In this document: piece after piece, positions 34,864-45,251 of the stretch | Numbering within the stretch: position 1 is the first letter of the stretch | Layout of the letters: every line of letters starts with the position of its first letter | Translations under genes and position numbers: made by a program | Assembly (NCBI GenBank): GCA_009809945.1 | Contig: WTPW01000197.1 | Location: 301,076 to 365,075, forward strand | From: Gigaspora margarita | Lineage: Eukaryota; Glomeromycota; Glomeromycetes; Diversisporales; Gigasporaceae | Direction: 5' to 3' | DNA: 64,000 bases | Notes under the pieces: model-generated | What the model was told of the DNA's origin: nothing | Seen by the model: the letters and a program-made list of their open reading frames with translations, nothing else | Database searches by the model: none

Positions 34864-35117
34864 GGCTTTTCGAAATTACAATTCGTTTAACGTTCTCCCC
34901 CCCACCAGCTCTAAGAGCTCCCCCCTAGAATTAAACAGGCCAATCAGAACGCTCATCTCGTTTTAGGATTCCAATAAGTCACGTGCTTATAAGTCAACCA
35001 ATAATAATGTGTTTATTTTTTGCAATTTTAATATGTTTGTTTAATTTGACCCCCCTCCCCCCACCACGCTTAAGCTTCTCAAGGGAACGTTAAACGAAAT
35101 TATAAATTCAAATGGCC
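34864..35117. mobile_element. PIF/Harbinger-like MITE, TTA duplication (inverted copy)
   Basis: Nearly identical to 24856-25108 but in the reverse orientation, with TTA at 34861-34863 and 35118-35120 and GGC termini. It lies about 370 bp upstream of the BTB gene, so it could contribute promoter-proximal sequence; it also contains the palindrome AGAGCTC and CACGTG. Confidence 0.9.
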
Positions 35118-35439
35118 TTACTTTTATTTTTTTTTAAATTGATTTTTTTTATTTTAAAATATAGCGAACCCTCATTATTATACGAATAACTTAGGGCATT
35201 AACTTCGATACGATTTTTTAAAATTATTAGTAACTTTTTTAAGTTTGCATTATTAGAGTTAAATCATGCACTTTGTAGTTCTTTCCTTTCATTAGACGAC
35301 TTTGTTTATGTGGTAATACGTACTTTTAGCTCTTTTTAGCATTTGTCGAATTCTGTATAGAATAATGCTTAGTGTATTGTTTCTATATAAGGAGTTAAAA
35401 GTTCTATATTTTCAATACGCTACGTACATACGTACGTAC

Positions 35440-35448
35440 TATATAAAA
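35440..35448 (+). promoter_or_regulatory. TATA box of BTB gene
   Basis: TATATAAAA lies 42 bp before the ATG at 35491 and follows repeated ACGTAC motifs (35420-35440). Strong TATA boxes at this distance suit a gene with a short 5' leader. Confidence 0.6.
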
Positions 35449-35490
35449 GTTTACTGCATCATATTTCACTTTTGACTCTTCTTGCATAAA

Positions 35491-36611
35491 ATGGCTATAG
35501 AATTCTTTAAAAAACTTTCTAGCGATTTAACAAATCTTCTTGAAAATGGTAAAGATTATAACGTAATAATTGAAGTTGATAAAATGCCAAACTGTCAAAT
35601 CTTTAAGGCACATTCAATTATTTTGAGCACTCGATGTTTTTACATTCTTGAAAAGTTACTTAAAGCAAGTTATGACAAAGATAATATTAAAAAAATTAGT
35701 TTACCACATATTTCTGCTAATATTTTTGAAATTATTATTAAGTAATCTAGAATGTTAATTGTTCAAATTATATGCAAATGTTTTAATTTTTAAATTATAA
35801 TTGAATATTTTTTTAAAATTTATATAGATATATTTATGGTGGCATAGTTCTATTCGATAAAGTCGATGAATCTACAATTCTCAACCTTTTAGTTACTGCT
35901 AGTGAATTTGGCCTTGAAGAATTAGTTAATACTGCGCAATCACAATTGGTTATGAATCATGCATCATGGATACGTCTGAATTTTGCCAAAGTTTCTAAAA
36001 TATGTTTTGAATGTGATGATTTTAAAGTTTTACAAGAGTTTTGTAATGATATTATTGCAAAGTATCCAAGTGTAGTGTTTAATTCCGAAGACTTTGAAGA
36101 TCTTTCTGAAAAGGCCTTGGTCACCCTTTTGAAACTTGAAAATTTACAAATGGATGAAGGGAAAATTTGGGATCAAGTTATTCGTTGGGGAATTGCTCAA
36201 AATCCTGACCTGGATACTAATCCTGCACAATGGTCTGACACCAAATTCTCAACTTTAAAAGCTACTCTCAAAAATTGCCTACCTCATATTCGATATTTTC
36301 AAATTACCAATGAAGAAGTTATTGAAAAACTATATCCATATCACCAAATTTTTGAACCTAATTTGTGGAAAGATATTATTACAAAATTAGCAGTTCCGAA
36401 TATGCTTGTTAATTCGACGATTTTACCTCCTCGCATAACCTCAAATACCATATTGCCATCAAGAAATATTGAAAGCTCAAATGAAAACATTTTTATTACA
36501 ACTTCAAGCAGAAGTAATGATTCGGCTACAACTTTAATCATAAACGATGCTTCTGCTGCAACTTCAAATACCTCGGTTACGGAATCGATCGGTATTATTA
36601 ATTCGCTATAA
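35491..36611 (+). CDS. BTB-BACK domain protein (two exons)
   Basis: Exons 35491-35741 and 35828-36611 are joined across an 86-bp intron (GTAATC...TATATAG), giving 344 residues. Without splicing the first exon stops at once. Residues about 19-125 form a BTB/POZ domain (DYNVIIEV; KAHSIILSTRCFY; ISLPHISANIFEIIIKYIYG, the last spanning the junction). Residues about 128-235 resemble a BACK domain (ALVTLLKLENLQMDEGKIWD, then VIRWGIAQNPDL). The C-terminus is Ser/Thr/Asn-rich with ILPPR and ILPSR motifs. BTB-BACK proteins typically bind Cul3 as substrate adaptors; that role is inferred. Related fungal proteins often carry a TLDc domain after this linker, which is absent here. ATG choice follows the TATA box and the domain start. 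Confidence 0.88.
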
Positions 36612-36795
36612 TTTATACGTATATATGTTAATATATAATTGTAATACTTGCTTAGTACTCACTTTGCATATATTCTGTCCAATTATTCGATTCATGAATA
36701 CCAGATATACATGATGAACTTGATACCAAGATTAGTGCACTTGAAGAAAGGTTCAATTATGCTTAAAATAAACTAATATTTATGCGTATATATTA

Positions 36796-36970
36796 CAGTC
36801 AACTCTTTTATAACGAACTGTTGGTTTGGGATGAAAAAAAACGTTCATTGTAGAAAATTACTATGTTTGATTAAGAAATCATGATGTTTTTTTTATACTG
36901 AACAGTTATGAATTGGTAAAATTTTGAGTCATTATAGCCAGAGTTCGTTATAGAGAGGTTTTTATATCTG
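36796..36970. mobile_element. Pogo-like MITE between exon copies
   Basis: The left end CAGTCAACTCTTTTATAACG and the inverted right end (CGTTATAGAGAGGTTTTTAT) are a pogo/Tigger-like terminal pattern; TA flanks both (36794-36795, 36971-36972). 175 bp. Confidence 0.75.
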
Positions 36971-37154
36971 TAATTGTAATATTTACTTTACGCTCATTTT
37001 TTTTTTGTATATATTCCAATCAATCATTAGATTCGGGAATATAATTGGTGCCAGGTTTAATGATTTACGTGACGAACTTGGTGCCAAGATTAGTGCACTC
37101 GAAGAAAGGTTCAATTATGCTTAAAACAGACTATATATTTATGCGTATATAATA

Positions 37155-37326
37155 CAGTCCTCTTTTTATAACGAATTGTTGGTTCTGAAAGAAAAACAGT
37201 TCATTTTAGAAAATTACTATGTTTTATTAAGAAATATTGGCGCTTTTTATATTGAACAATTATGGATTAGTAAAACTTTGAGTTTATTATAGCCAGAATT
37301 CGTTATAGAGAGGTTCTTTATATCAA
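37155..37326. mobile_element. Second copy of the pogo-like MITE
   Basis: Homologous to 36796-36970 along its length, but with a diverged right end. Because it occupies the same place relative to the exon copies, it was duplicated together with them rather than inserted anew. Confidence 0.65.
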
Positions 37327-37803
37327 AAGTTGATTTTAATTGTAATATTTACTTGTGCTTATTTTTGCATATATTCCAATCAATTATTAGATTCGCGAAT
37401 ATATTTGGTGCCGGGTTTGGTGATTTACGTGACAAACCTAGTTATACGATTCGTGATTTATATGACAGGCTTAATGCACTCGATCAAAGGTGCAATGCAT
37501 TCGAACAAAGGTGCAATGCATTCGAACAAAGGAGCAATGCACTCGAAAAAAAGGGTCAATGATACTCAAAACAGGTTATATAATATTTAATTTGCGATAT
37601 TGATTATTAAACCTTTAATATTCATGTTTCTAATCTATACAAAATAATACAGCTTTACTACCAACTCACTTACTGTTAATGAAATTAATGTTAAACGATG
37701 GAAAATTAGCTATGAATCGAATGTAGCGTTGGTCTGCCGTGATATGCAAGGAAATGGTGATAAAAGATATGCAATGTGGAATAATAAACACGTTAACCTT
37801 TGA

Positions 37804-39342
37804 AATGATATTCATACTATTTTTTTTTTTCTTTTATTTTATTTCCTCATTTCATTACATATCAATTTTTTTGGTGGTTGACTGCTTTACCATTCAAGTT
37901 CTTTGATTATTATTTCTTTTTGTCATAAGTAGTCGACAATGCGGGCTGCAATAAAAGTTTATTTGTCGAGTATGTTAATGACAATAATCGACATCCTTCA
38001 TCCTTGGCTGAAGAATGGTTGTATGCTCTCCGAACTCACCTTTCATAAAATAAAGAATACGTTAATATGTATTCTCTCTTATTGGTAAATTATGCACACC
38101 TTTACAAGATCTTAATCATGTTTATTCAAATTAAACTCAGCCGATAATTCTCTGCAGTTGTGGATAACACAACTATTGGGCAATTTTGGCGATAACAGTA
38201 ATGATTGGCTGTCACGTACCGCTTTGCGGCATGTGTTCATTATCAGGTTGAGCCAATAATGTATACAAATTAAGATATCGCGAAACTGTGATCGTCGACC
38301 TCTTCTGATCCTATCAGTAATCACTCAATATAACAACAAATCTAGAGTAACAGTAAATTCGATTATATACTTAGATTACACTAATTATATGCAGGACCGG
38401 AAAGATCGACAAGCACATGTTACGTGCCATTTTTTTGCCATGCTAAAAGCTACCTACAAAATTATTGTAAATTCTCAAAATAGCAGCATGAGCGTTATTT
38501 TGAGTTATGACCTGAATTTAGCTTAATTTAGGCCAAATTTCAAAGTTATATCCCTGGGCGTCAATAATTTTACAGTAATCCTAAATGTATCTCTGTCGAT
38601 AATATAACAACGTTTTCAAATGGTTTGTCATGTTCCCATTATGACTTAGGTAGTCTTCACGACGAATATCAAATTATTTGGCTACAAATATGGTTCTTAA
38701 AGTGCCGCGCATGGCATTATTAAACATAAACAGTCACGAGCATAGGCTCTATGTTTTAAAAATTCAGTGTTCTTCGCCTGCAGGTATTTACAATTCATAG
38801 TAAAGGTCACAAATTTCATTGATATAATAAAATGTATTTATTTTGAGAACAATCTTGTGAATGAATAATTGCGACTCGGAATTTTATGCATTTATTTATC
38901 TCTTAAATATATGTAACATACATACATACGTCAAAGGAACAAAGTTTTGAAGAAGTTAAGTACATACGTACTTTTTTTCAATGAGAATTTCTGTAATCAT
39001 GTAAAATGGGAATTTCCTTATGGGGACTTGCTCTCCATATGGTTACATATATTACGTATCAGTATAATTTTCTTTTGTATAAAACGCCAAAAAATATATT
39101 CTTTGGGTAAGATCTACTTTCGAGAGTACAATTCGAATATTCTTGTACAATCTGTACAATCATACTTGAAACAGTTTATGTTGTGTGTTCAAAAATTAAT
39201 CCAGTTTAATCCGTTAAGAAGGTAGAAAAGATAAAAACTTGATGGTATGTACGTACGTAGTAAAGAAATTTTTTAGGTAAATATATATTTTAGTATATTT
39301 TGGGGGATAAGATTTTAGTCTTTTAAATACTTGTCGCACAAA
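37804..39342. other. Intergenic with unrecognised peptide fragments
   Basis: Short coding-like frames are readable at 37932-38046 (SLAEEWLYALRTHLS, then stop), 38150-38252 (DWLSRTALRHVF) and 38365-38520 (YMQDRKDRQAHVTCHFF). They are in different frames and are interrupted by stops. They could be exons of a decayed gene; no family was recognised. Confidence 0.3.
39279..39300 (+). promoter_or_regulatory. TATA-like region of zinc-cluster gene
   Basis: ATATATATTTTAGTATATTT lies 43-64 bp before the start codon at 39343. It is the only TATA-like cluster near the start, but AT-richness lowers certainty. Confidence 0.4.
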
Positions 39343-40584
39343 ATGATACAAAACCCTAATTTTAAAAAGAACCCGGATGGTAAAAAAACCATGCTCGATA
39401 AAAAAAAGAAAAATACTGTGTCTTGCGATATTTGTAAAGATAAAAGGACTAAGTGTGTGTATGAAGGTGAAGGACCATGTAAGAGATGCATAGATCATAA
39501 CTGTGAATCGGAGTGTATATTCGGTCAGCGACAAAAGAGGGGTCCTAAAAAAGCATCTGAGTCGACTACGAATATGCCACCAAAAACCGAATTACAAAAT
39601 TGGGGTGAAATGTTGTGGCGCTTGTTTGGTGATAGGCAAGCTATAACCGATCACTTCCAAAATTTGTCAAATGGGAATTCCGATTTTGGTCAAACCATTC
39701 AATTAGGCGGGAATTTTAATGGAGGCTCCGATTTAAACCAAGAAAATCTACCAAATGGAAGCCTTATTGAGAATTCTTCAAATAACGAGCAAGAAATTCT
39801 ATCAGGTGGAAATTTGGTTAAGAACACTTTAGGAGAAAATCATGGGCAAATTTTTGACTTAATTCAAGGAAATAGGTACATATATGGTGATTTTGATAGA
39901 AGCCATAGTGAACCAACTCCGAGCACAAATTTTGGTGATAATACTCTAACAATAATCGACAAACCAACGGTAGATGGAGATTCTGCAGGAGAAGCTCGAT
40001 CATCTAGGACCATCAATAGACAACCGCGTCGATTATCCCGTTCACCAAGTCGTGATAACCGTCAAACAAGACAAGTATCTCGAAACCGTGAACCAATTTC
40101 GCGCTCCCCAAGTCCAAATCATAAGGCTTCAGCGTACTCAGATGGTGGTCAACCAAATCCGACTCTACAAATCAATATTGATCATTTACAAGTTCCGATT
40201 GATCCGATTGATCCAGTGTATTATTCCCCAAATCATACTGAGTATCAGTTTTCATTTAATAATAATAGCATATCAAATTATTCATCAGCTTCTACGTCAG
40301 CACACATACCCTCTCCACATAATACTTTATCAAATCAATCAACACCTCATATACTACCGTTAGATCTTGAGGACGCAAATCTACTATCACCTCTTTATTC
40401 TACGAGTTTCCAATCAACAGCGAATTTCATATTAACACCTCCAATATTACCGTTAGATTTTGAGGACGCAAATCTAGCATTATCTCATGTTCCCACGAGT
40501 TTCCAATTAACACCTCCTATATTACCGTTAGATTTTGAGGACATCATCTCTTATTACAATGGGTCTTCAAACAACAACATTTAA
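39343..40584 (+). CDS. Zn(2)-Cys(6) transcription-factor-like protein
   Basis: 413 residues in one exon. A fungal binuclear zinc cluster spans residues 28-58: CDICKDKRTKC, then seven residues, PCKRC, then IDHNCESEC, so the zinc ligands are C28, C31, C38, C46, C49 and C58, with C54 extra. Basic residues follow (RQKRGPKK). The middle is Asn/Gly-rich, and about residues 222-268 are RS-rich (SRSPSRDNR, ISRSPSP). The C-terminus has three repeats of ILPLD(L/F)ED at 337-344, 368-375 and 393-400. No fungal-specific middle homology domain is seen, so this is a short-type member. It probably binds DNA in the nucleus; the acidic-hydrophobic repeats could serve activation or partner binding (inference). 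The second ATG is at residue 17. AATAAA lies about 50 bp after the stop. Confidence 0.85.
   Translation: MIQNPNFKKNPDGKKTMLDKKKKNTVSCDICKDKRTKCVYEGEGPCKRCIDHNCESECIFGQRQKRGPKKASESTTNMPPKTELQNWGEMLWRLFGDRQAITDHFQNLSNGNSDFGQTIQLGGNFNGGSDLNQENLPNGSLIENSSNNEQEILSGGNLVKNTLGENHGQIFDLIQGNRYIYGDFDRSHSEPTPSTNFGDNTLTIIDKPTVDGDSAGEARSSRTINRQPRRLSRSPSRDNRQTRQVSRNREPISRSPSPNHKASAYSDGGQPNPTLQINIDHLQVPIDPIDPVYYSPNHTEYQFSFNNNSISNYSSASTSAHIPSPHNTLSNQSTPHILPLDLEDANLLSPLYSTSFQSTANFILTPPILPLDFEDANLALSHVPTSFQLTPPILPLDFEDIISYYNGSSNNNI
40345..40548 (+). repeat. Three in-gene repeats encoding LPLDxED
   Basis: The units ACC(G)TTAGAT(C/T)TTGAGGAC at about 40354, 40447 and 40522 are near-identical in DNA as well as protein, with the intervening TTCCAA(T/)..ACACCTCC also repeated. 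This indicates recent internal duplication. Confidence 0.75.
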
Positions 40585-40635
40585 TTTGGAGGTAAATCAA
40601 TTCTCAATCGACCTCCAAGCATTGGATGACTCAGA

Positions 40636-40641
40636 AATAAA
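40636..40641 (+). promoter_or_regulatory. Possible polyadenylation signal of zinc-cluster gene
   Basis: AATAAA 52 bp after the stop codon, followed by U-rich sequence. Confidence 0.4.
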
Positions 40642-40865
40642 TAATACAAACATTATTATTATTCTTATTCTTATTAATATTATTATAAGACTATACAAAA
40701 TATGTTTTTTTTTTTTTGTTTTTTTTTTTTTTTTCTTTTAGATTCAATTCCAATAATGAGAATTTGTAGACTTTTTTTTTTTTTTATTCAATTTTAAATT
40801 TTAAGGACTTTTTATAATTTTTTTTTTCAACAACTTATTACCTAACGATTTACCATCGATTTTCC

Positions 40866-41030
40866 ACATATTAGAATTACCGCTTTCAGCTTCAATTTTC
40901 CTACATCATATTGTCTATTATTTCCATTTCAATTTTCCTACATCATATCACCTATTAGAATTACTGTACCTCTTTCCATTTCAATTTTCCTACGTCGCAT
41001 TCCATTAGAATTACCATTTTCGGCTTTCAT
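40866..41030. repeat. Three-copy tandem repeat
   Basis: The unit contains TTTCAATTTTCCTAC(A/G)TC and ATTAGAATTAC, repeated about every 55-65 bp just downstream of the zinc-cluster gene. Confidence 0.65.
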
Positions 41031-41109
41031 AGAATTTTCTTTTTTTTTTTATTCGTATTCTCCCTTCCTAGGGAACGTTCAGTTTCTAGATATAAAATTT
41101 ACGCCATTT

Positions 41110-41487
41110 CGTTTAAACTCTTTTTTTTCCTTTTTTTTTCTTCTCTCTCTCTCTTTTTTTCCTTTTTCTTTTCTTTTCTCTCTCTCTTTTTTCCTTTTTT
41201 CTTTCTTTTTTTCTCTCTCTCTTTTTTTTCTTTTTTTCTTTCGTTTTTTCCTTTTTTCTTTCTTTCTCTTTTTTTTTTTCTCTCTCTCTTTTTTTTTTNN
41301 NNNNNNNNNNNNNNNNNNNNNNNNNNNNNNNNNNNNNNNNNNNNNNNNNNNNNNNNNNNNNNNNNNNNNNNNNNNNNNNNNNNNNNNNNNNNNNNNNNNN
41401 NNNNNNNNNNNNNNNNNNNNNNNNNNNNNNNNNNNNNNNNNNNNNNNNNNNNNNNNNNNNNNNNNNNNNNNNNNNNNNNNNNNNNTT

Positions 41488-41542
<55 letters not shown>
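41110..41542. repeat. CT/T microsatellite with assembly gap
   Basis: Pyrimidine-only sequence (CTCTCT and T runs) from about 41120, interrupted by 187 unknown bases (41299-41485) and ending in a long T run. The true length is unknown. Confidence 0.9.
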
Positions 41543-41545
<3 letters not shown>

Positions 41546-43170
41546 ATTTCACTTTTTATTTTCGCTTTAAACTTTGATATTTAATATCTCACTTTTTATC
41601 GTTAAATAAGTATGAACTTTTTTATTCTAGCTCTTATCTTTTTTTCAAGTTTTTACCCTTTCATTAGATCTCTATTTCGGTTTCTATTTATTGAAAAAAT
41701 TATATAATTATATACTTCAAGACTCTAAGATTCTAAGACAGTGTTGTATTTTTAAATGTCACATAGCTCTTTTTATTTTTATCTTCAAGAATGTCAAAGC
41801 AGCTCGAACTTTTAATTATTTAAAAAAACATTAATAGAAAAAATATAGGATTTTCTACGTTTAATTTTAAACATTTTTAAATATAAAATTAAAAAATGTT
41901 ATTATAATAAAAATTTAAGTAATTACGATTTATTTTTTGTCAAAATGTCAAAAATTGTTCTGCTATAACATTAACTAAAAATTAAAGATGAAAGCAATAA
42001 AACAAATTAAAAATTGAAAGAAATTGATTAATACTAATCGACAACTACTTTATCGACTAACATAACGCTTAAAAATCTAGCCTGCCTAACCCTAACCCTA
42101 AAAATCAGCCACTATAAAATGACTAAGTACAAACTATAGGCTTAAAGTTTTAGCAACATAATCCAATTCCATTTCCTTACGTACTGTGCGTACGAAAATA
42201 GTAGAACTTCCTATTAATTTAATCAAAGGTGCAACGATAAAGCAACAGTTTTTATAAGAAAAATTTCAAAGCTGGTTGGTTGCTATAATTCACTTGTTGG
42301 AAGGAAGATTCTGTATGGAACCACAGTAATAGATAGCTTCACATTATCAATAAGTAATCTTAATAATTTCAAATGTACAAAGTAGGACGTATTATAATAT
42401 ATTCCAAATAAAGTAGTAATTGGCAATTTGGTGTAAATTCCTTTCTAACATCATGTCTCAGGAATTTAAATTATAAGGTAGCTGCGCAACGCAGTCGCGC
42501 TAAAACCAGGAACGTAAATAACGATTTTGTAATAACTTTTTACTGTATTTCGCAAAATGACACAAGGGGTATAATTTCAAATTTTGCCTAAATTAAGCTT
42601 AATTAAGGAATAATTTTAAATAATCATATTATGCAATAACACGGTATCATATGTAGTAATTGAATTCGGAAAAAAGCAAATAAATTTTTACATACAGTAT
42701 GTTGTTACCAAATAAAAGAGCATTATATTTAGAAGTAGTAAAAGGTTATGACCGGTCATGACTGGTCATAACTGTGACCGATACCAGTCAGAAGCTCCTA
42801 ATTGACCGGTTAGAATCTGAGCAATAATAAAACCATTACATTTTTTTAATATTTTTATGTGATTCAGATAATATTCGTGAATGATTTATCCAATTATTGA
42901 TAACTAGCATATGAGTAATAAAAATCCTAGCTATTGTATCGATTTTGTCATGAGTTCTCAATTTGTGACCGAAAATCGGGTTGAGCAGTGATGCGAATGC
43001 TTTTTTCGAACATTGTGAGAGTGTAAAGTCATGCCGATTTTCTTTTTATACTATTACTCTATCCCGATTTGCTACTTTAAGTCGTCTATTGTAAGTCAAA
43101 TATGTATATTTAGTAAGAAGTTTACTGTAGTTCCCTAATATAGTATAGATCGTTACCTGCTTTGACTTGT
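41543..43170. other. Intergenic, no gene recognised
   Basis: Contains two telomere-like units (CCTAACCCTAACCCTAA) at about 42085-42101 and a cluster of GACCGGT/GACTGGT motifs at 42745-42825 (TGACCGGTCATGACTGGTCA). No supported coding frame. Confidence 0.45.
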
Positions 43171-43179
43171 ATACCAAAG

Positions 43180-43275
43180 ATATCAAGAAAATCAAAGATA
43201 TCAAATATATCAGATATATCAGATATTTCAAATATATCAGATATATCAGATATATCAGATATATCAGACATATCG
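43180..43275. repeat. (ATATATCAG)n minisatellite
   Basis: About nine near-identical units of ATATATCAG/ATATCAAAG. It lies immediately before the candidate LTR. Confidence 0.9.
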
Positions 43276-43291
43276 ATATATTAGACAAACT

Positions 43292-43647
43292 TGTTAGTAC
43301 TTAGAAACTTAGTAGCATTAGATAGAAGACGCAGTAACATAAAAAGTATAAATATGATGCCTTTTGTCTTCACAAAAGGGTAGTTAGTTAAGTTAATATC
43401 GTAAGTTCCATAAGCTTGAAGTTCCATAGTTTCCGAAGTTCGAAAGTCCTGTAGTTAAGAAATCCCATAGATAGAATTCAATGATGTAAAGTAATAACCT
43501 TCGAAATTAGAGTAGAAGTATTATTGTTAATAATTCCTCTTGATAGATAATAAATAAACTGTTATTATTATAAACCAAAAACCTCTTGATAAGTGAAATT
43601 GTATCTAAGTCTAAAATCCTGTGACCTCGTATTAGAGTCTCGTGACA
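43292..43647 (+). mobile_element. Candidate solo LTR
   Basis: Starts TGTTAGTACTTAG and ends GTGACA, roughly complementary ends. It has a TATA-like AGTATAAATATGATGCC (about 43347) followed by CTTTTGTCTTC, and AATAAATAAACTG near 43550, in the order of an LTR promoter and polyadenylation signal. No 5-bp target duplication and no gag-pol were found, so this may be a truncated Ty3-type LTR or a chance resemblance. Confidence 0.35.
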
Positions 43648-43930
43648 TAATCTAGAGCTCTATTTCGACCCTAGTTACTCAGACCAAGTCAATCCACACC
43701 TCGATCGAAGCCTTATCATCATTATTGGGGTTGAATTAGAGTAGTTTTAGTTGGTGTTAGTAGTGCATAATCACTATATTTACAAGGAGGGTATGATTTT
43801 CACCCTCACAACATGCATACAATGTTGAATACTGATTGAACACCACCGATCAAAGAAACATTTGTGCAATGCAATGATGACCAGCATCAAAGGGAAGTGA
43901 AATTAACCTTAAGGTTCAAGTATGACTTCC

Positions 43931-44106
43931 AGGTGGATTAGTGGTAACAAAAATGATTCTTAGTCCTGTGATTTTCAAGCAAAATGCATCCAAGAAAACC
44001 CAGATTATCAATCACATGATCATTAAATTTTTTATGTGAATGTCTATAGAGCTCTAAATTGCTTAGAATCATGGGATCAAGGATCATTTTTGCCACTAAT
44101 CCACCT
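43931..44106. mobile_element. Mutator-like MITE, exact 10-bp duplication
   Basis: The inverted ends AGGTGGATTAGTGG(T/C)AA.. span about 35 bp. TATGACTTCC is present exactly at 43921-43930 and 44107-44116. A 10-bp duplication suits Mutator-type elements. 176 bp, no coding content. Confidence 0.9.
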
Positions 44107-44473
44107 TATGACTTCCTATTAACTTCATATTTAGCAATTATAAGATAATTGTTAATCCCTAAGCACTTCATACAATCTGAATCAAGATTTTGATTGTGTT
44201 CTTGGTAAGGATATAGATTATTGTACTTTTTTGTATAACACATCTAATTAGAATCAGATATTGTAAATGTATGCAAATTTTGAATGCTTCCATATTGCTA
44301 CAAAATGGCAAGATCCTGTATGAGTAGAGTTTAGATACTAAAAAATGTTGAGTTTTAGTATTAATTTGTTTGCCATAATGTGTTTCTACTGTAACAAATA
44401 ATTTTTTCTTTTGCCTCTTACTTCTGTATTGGTAAAATTTATAAACTTGTCACATACCTTCTATAATTGTATC
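44107..44473. other. Intergenic, nothing recognised
   Basis: AT-rich sequence without coding character or repeat pairing. Confidence 0.45.
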
Positions 44474-44481
44474 ACCATAGC

Positions 44482-44750
44482 CAGTGTTGTCATGGGACAG
44501 TTTTGGAAAATGATTTGGACAATTTTGAACAATTAAATAAAGTAAAATTACTTTTAATTTTATTAAAATAACCTATTTTAATTTTAACTAGAATATGTTT
44601 AGCACCTAAAAAAATATATAGTATATATTTTTTAAAAAGATTTATTAATTATTAAAACCCAGACAAGCTTTGGACAATCTTGGATGTTTGGACAATTTTG
44701 GATGTGAACAAGCCAAAAAAGGCTGTGGATAGCCAAAACGTACAATACTG
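44482..44750. mobile_element. hAT-like MITE
   Basis: The ends CAGTGTTGT and, inverted, CAGTATTGTACG are flanked by ACCATAGC (44474-44481) and GCCATAGC (44751-44758), an 8-bp duplication with one change. The interior repeats TTGGACAATTTTGGA three times. Non-coding. Confidence 0.8.
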
Positions 44751-44758
44751 GCCATAGC

Positions 44759-45243
44759 CATATTAATCTTACCTTTCTCATATTAGGCATTATTATGTAT
44801 TCTTAGTGCTTAATTACATGGATGTTACTCAAGAAGCATAAAATGTAGTAGTAATAGTATAAACATAGTAGTGGTGTAGTTGTTGGAGTGTAAACTTATT
44901 TGAGATTTAGAATTTATATAAATGGTTGGTTCCGCCCTTTGTTCATCATCTATGAATCTAATGTATGCTCTTCTTAAATTAAGAAAACATAAATATATGT
45001 TCTTTTTAAAATAAATGCCTAAAAAATTATTAATATCTGTGTCTTATCCTAATTCATGTAACCTTCTAACATCTACCATTGGAGTTAAACTCAGTATAAA
45101 AGTACCAAGATCTTCCATATGATGGTTACAATATTCATATGAGGTATTAGCTTGTTATATTAATATGCTCAGTGGAATTTATAGCTTCATAATTGGATTT
45201 GACTGGATTGCTACAGGTATCCTTGCTTAGCTATATTTGATTA
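44759..45243. other. Intergenic, nothing recognised
   Basis: No gene or repeat pairing supported. Confidence 0.45.
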
Positions 45244-45251
45244 GCTAACTA

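Larger units (their letters stand above)
36690..37803 (+). pseudogene. Tandemly repeated coiled-coil exon cluster
   Basis: Three copies of one exon begin at about 36690, 37031 and 37391 (periods 341 and 360 bp). The last two follow a CAAT(C/T)ATTAG acceptor. They encode DLRDELGAKISALEERFNYA in copy 2, and a longer run with three RCNAFEQR-type heptad-like repeats in copy 3. Copy 1 has lost the acceptor AG; copies 1 and 2 have a stop and no donor. Copy 3 ends at AAAACAG-GTTATA, followed by a 78-bp intron and a last exon (37653-37803) ending EINVKRWKISYESNVALVCR... to a stop. One extra A in an A7 run (about 37544-37550) shifts the coiled-coil frame. No first exon was found. They may be remnants of alternative 3' exons of the BTB gene or of another gene. 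Confidence 0.6.

Noticed and set aside
36341..36541. Minus frame opposite the BTB gene
   Set aside because: Antisense shadow of exon 2, no independent support.
39974..40363. 129-residue frame overlapping the zinc-cluster gene
   Set aside because: Shifted frame of the same DNA; Ile/Gln-rich because of the codon use of the real gene.
43160..43275. CRISPR-like regular repeat
   Set aside because: Units are contiguous, very short and without spacers; it is a minisatellite in a eukaryotic contig.
43046..43288. 80-residue minus frame rich in IYLIYL
   Set aside because: Translation of the ATATATCAG minisatellite.
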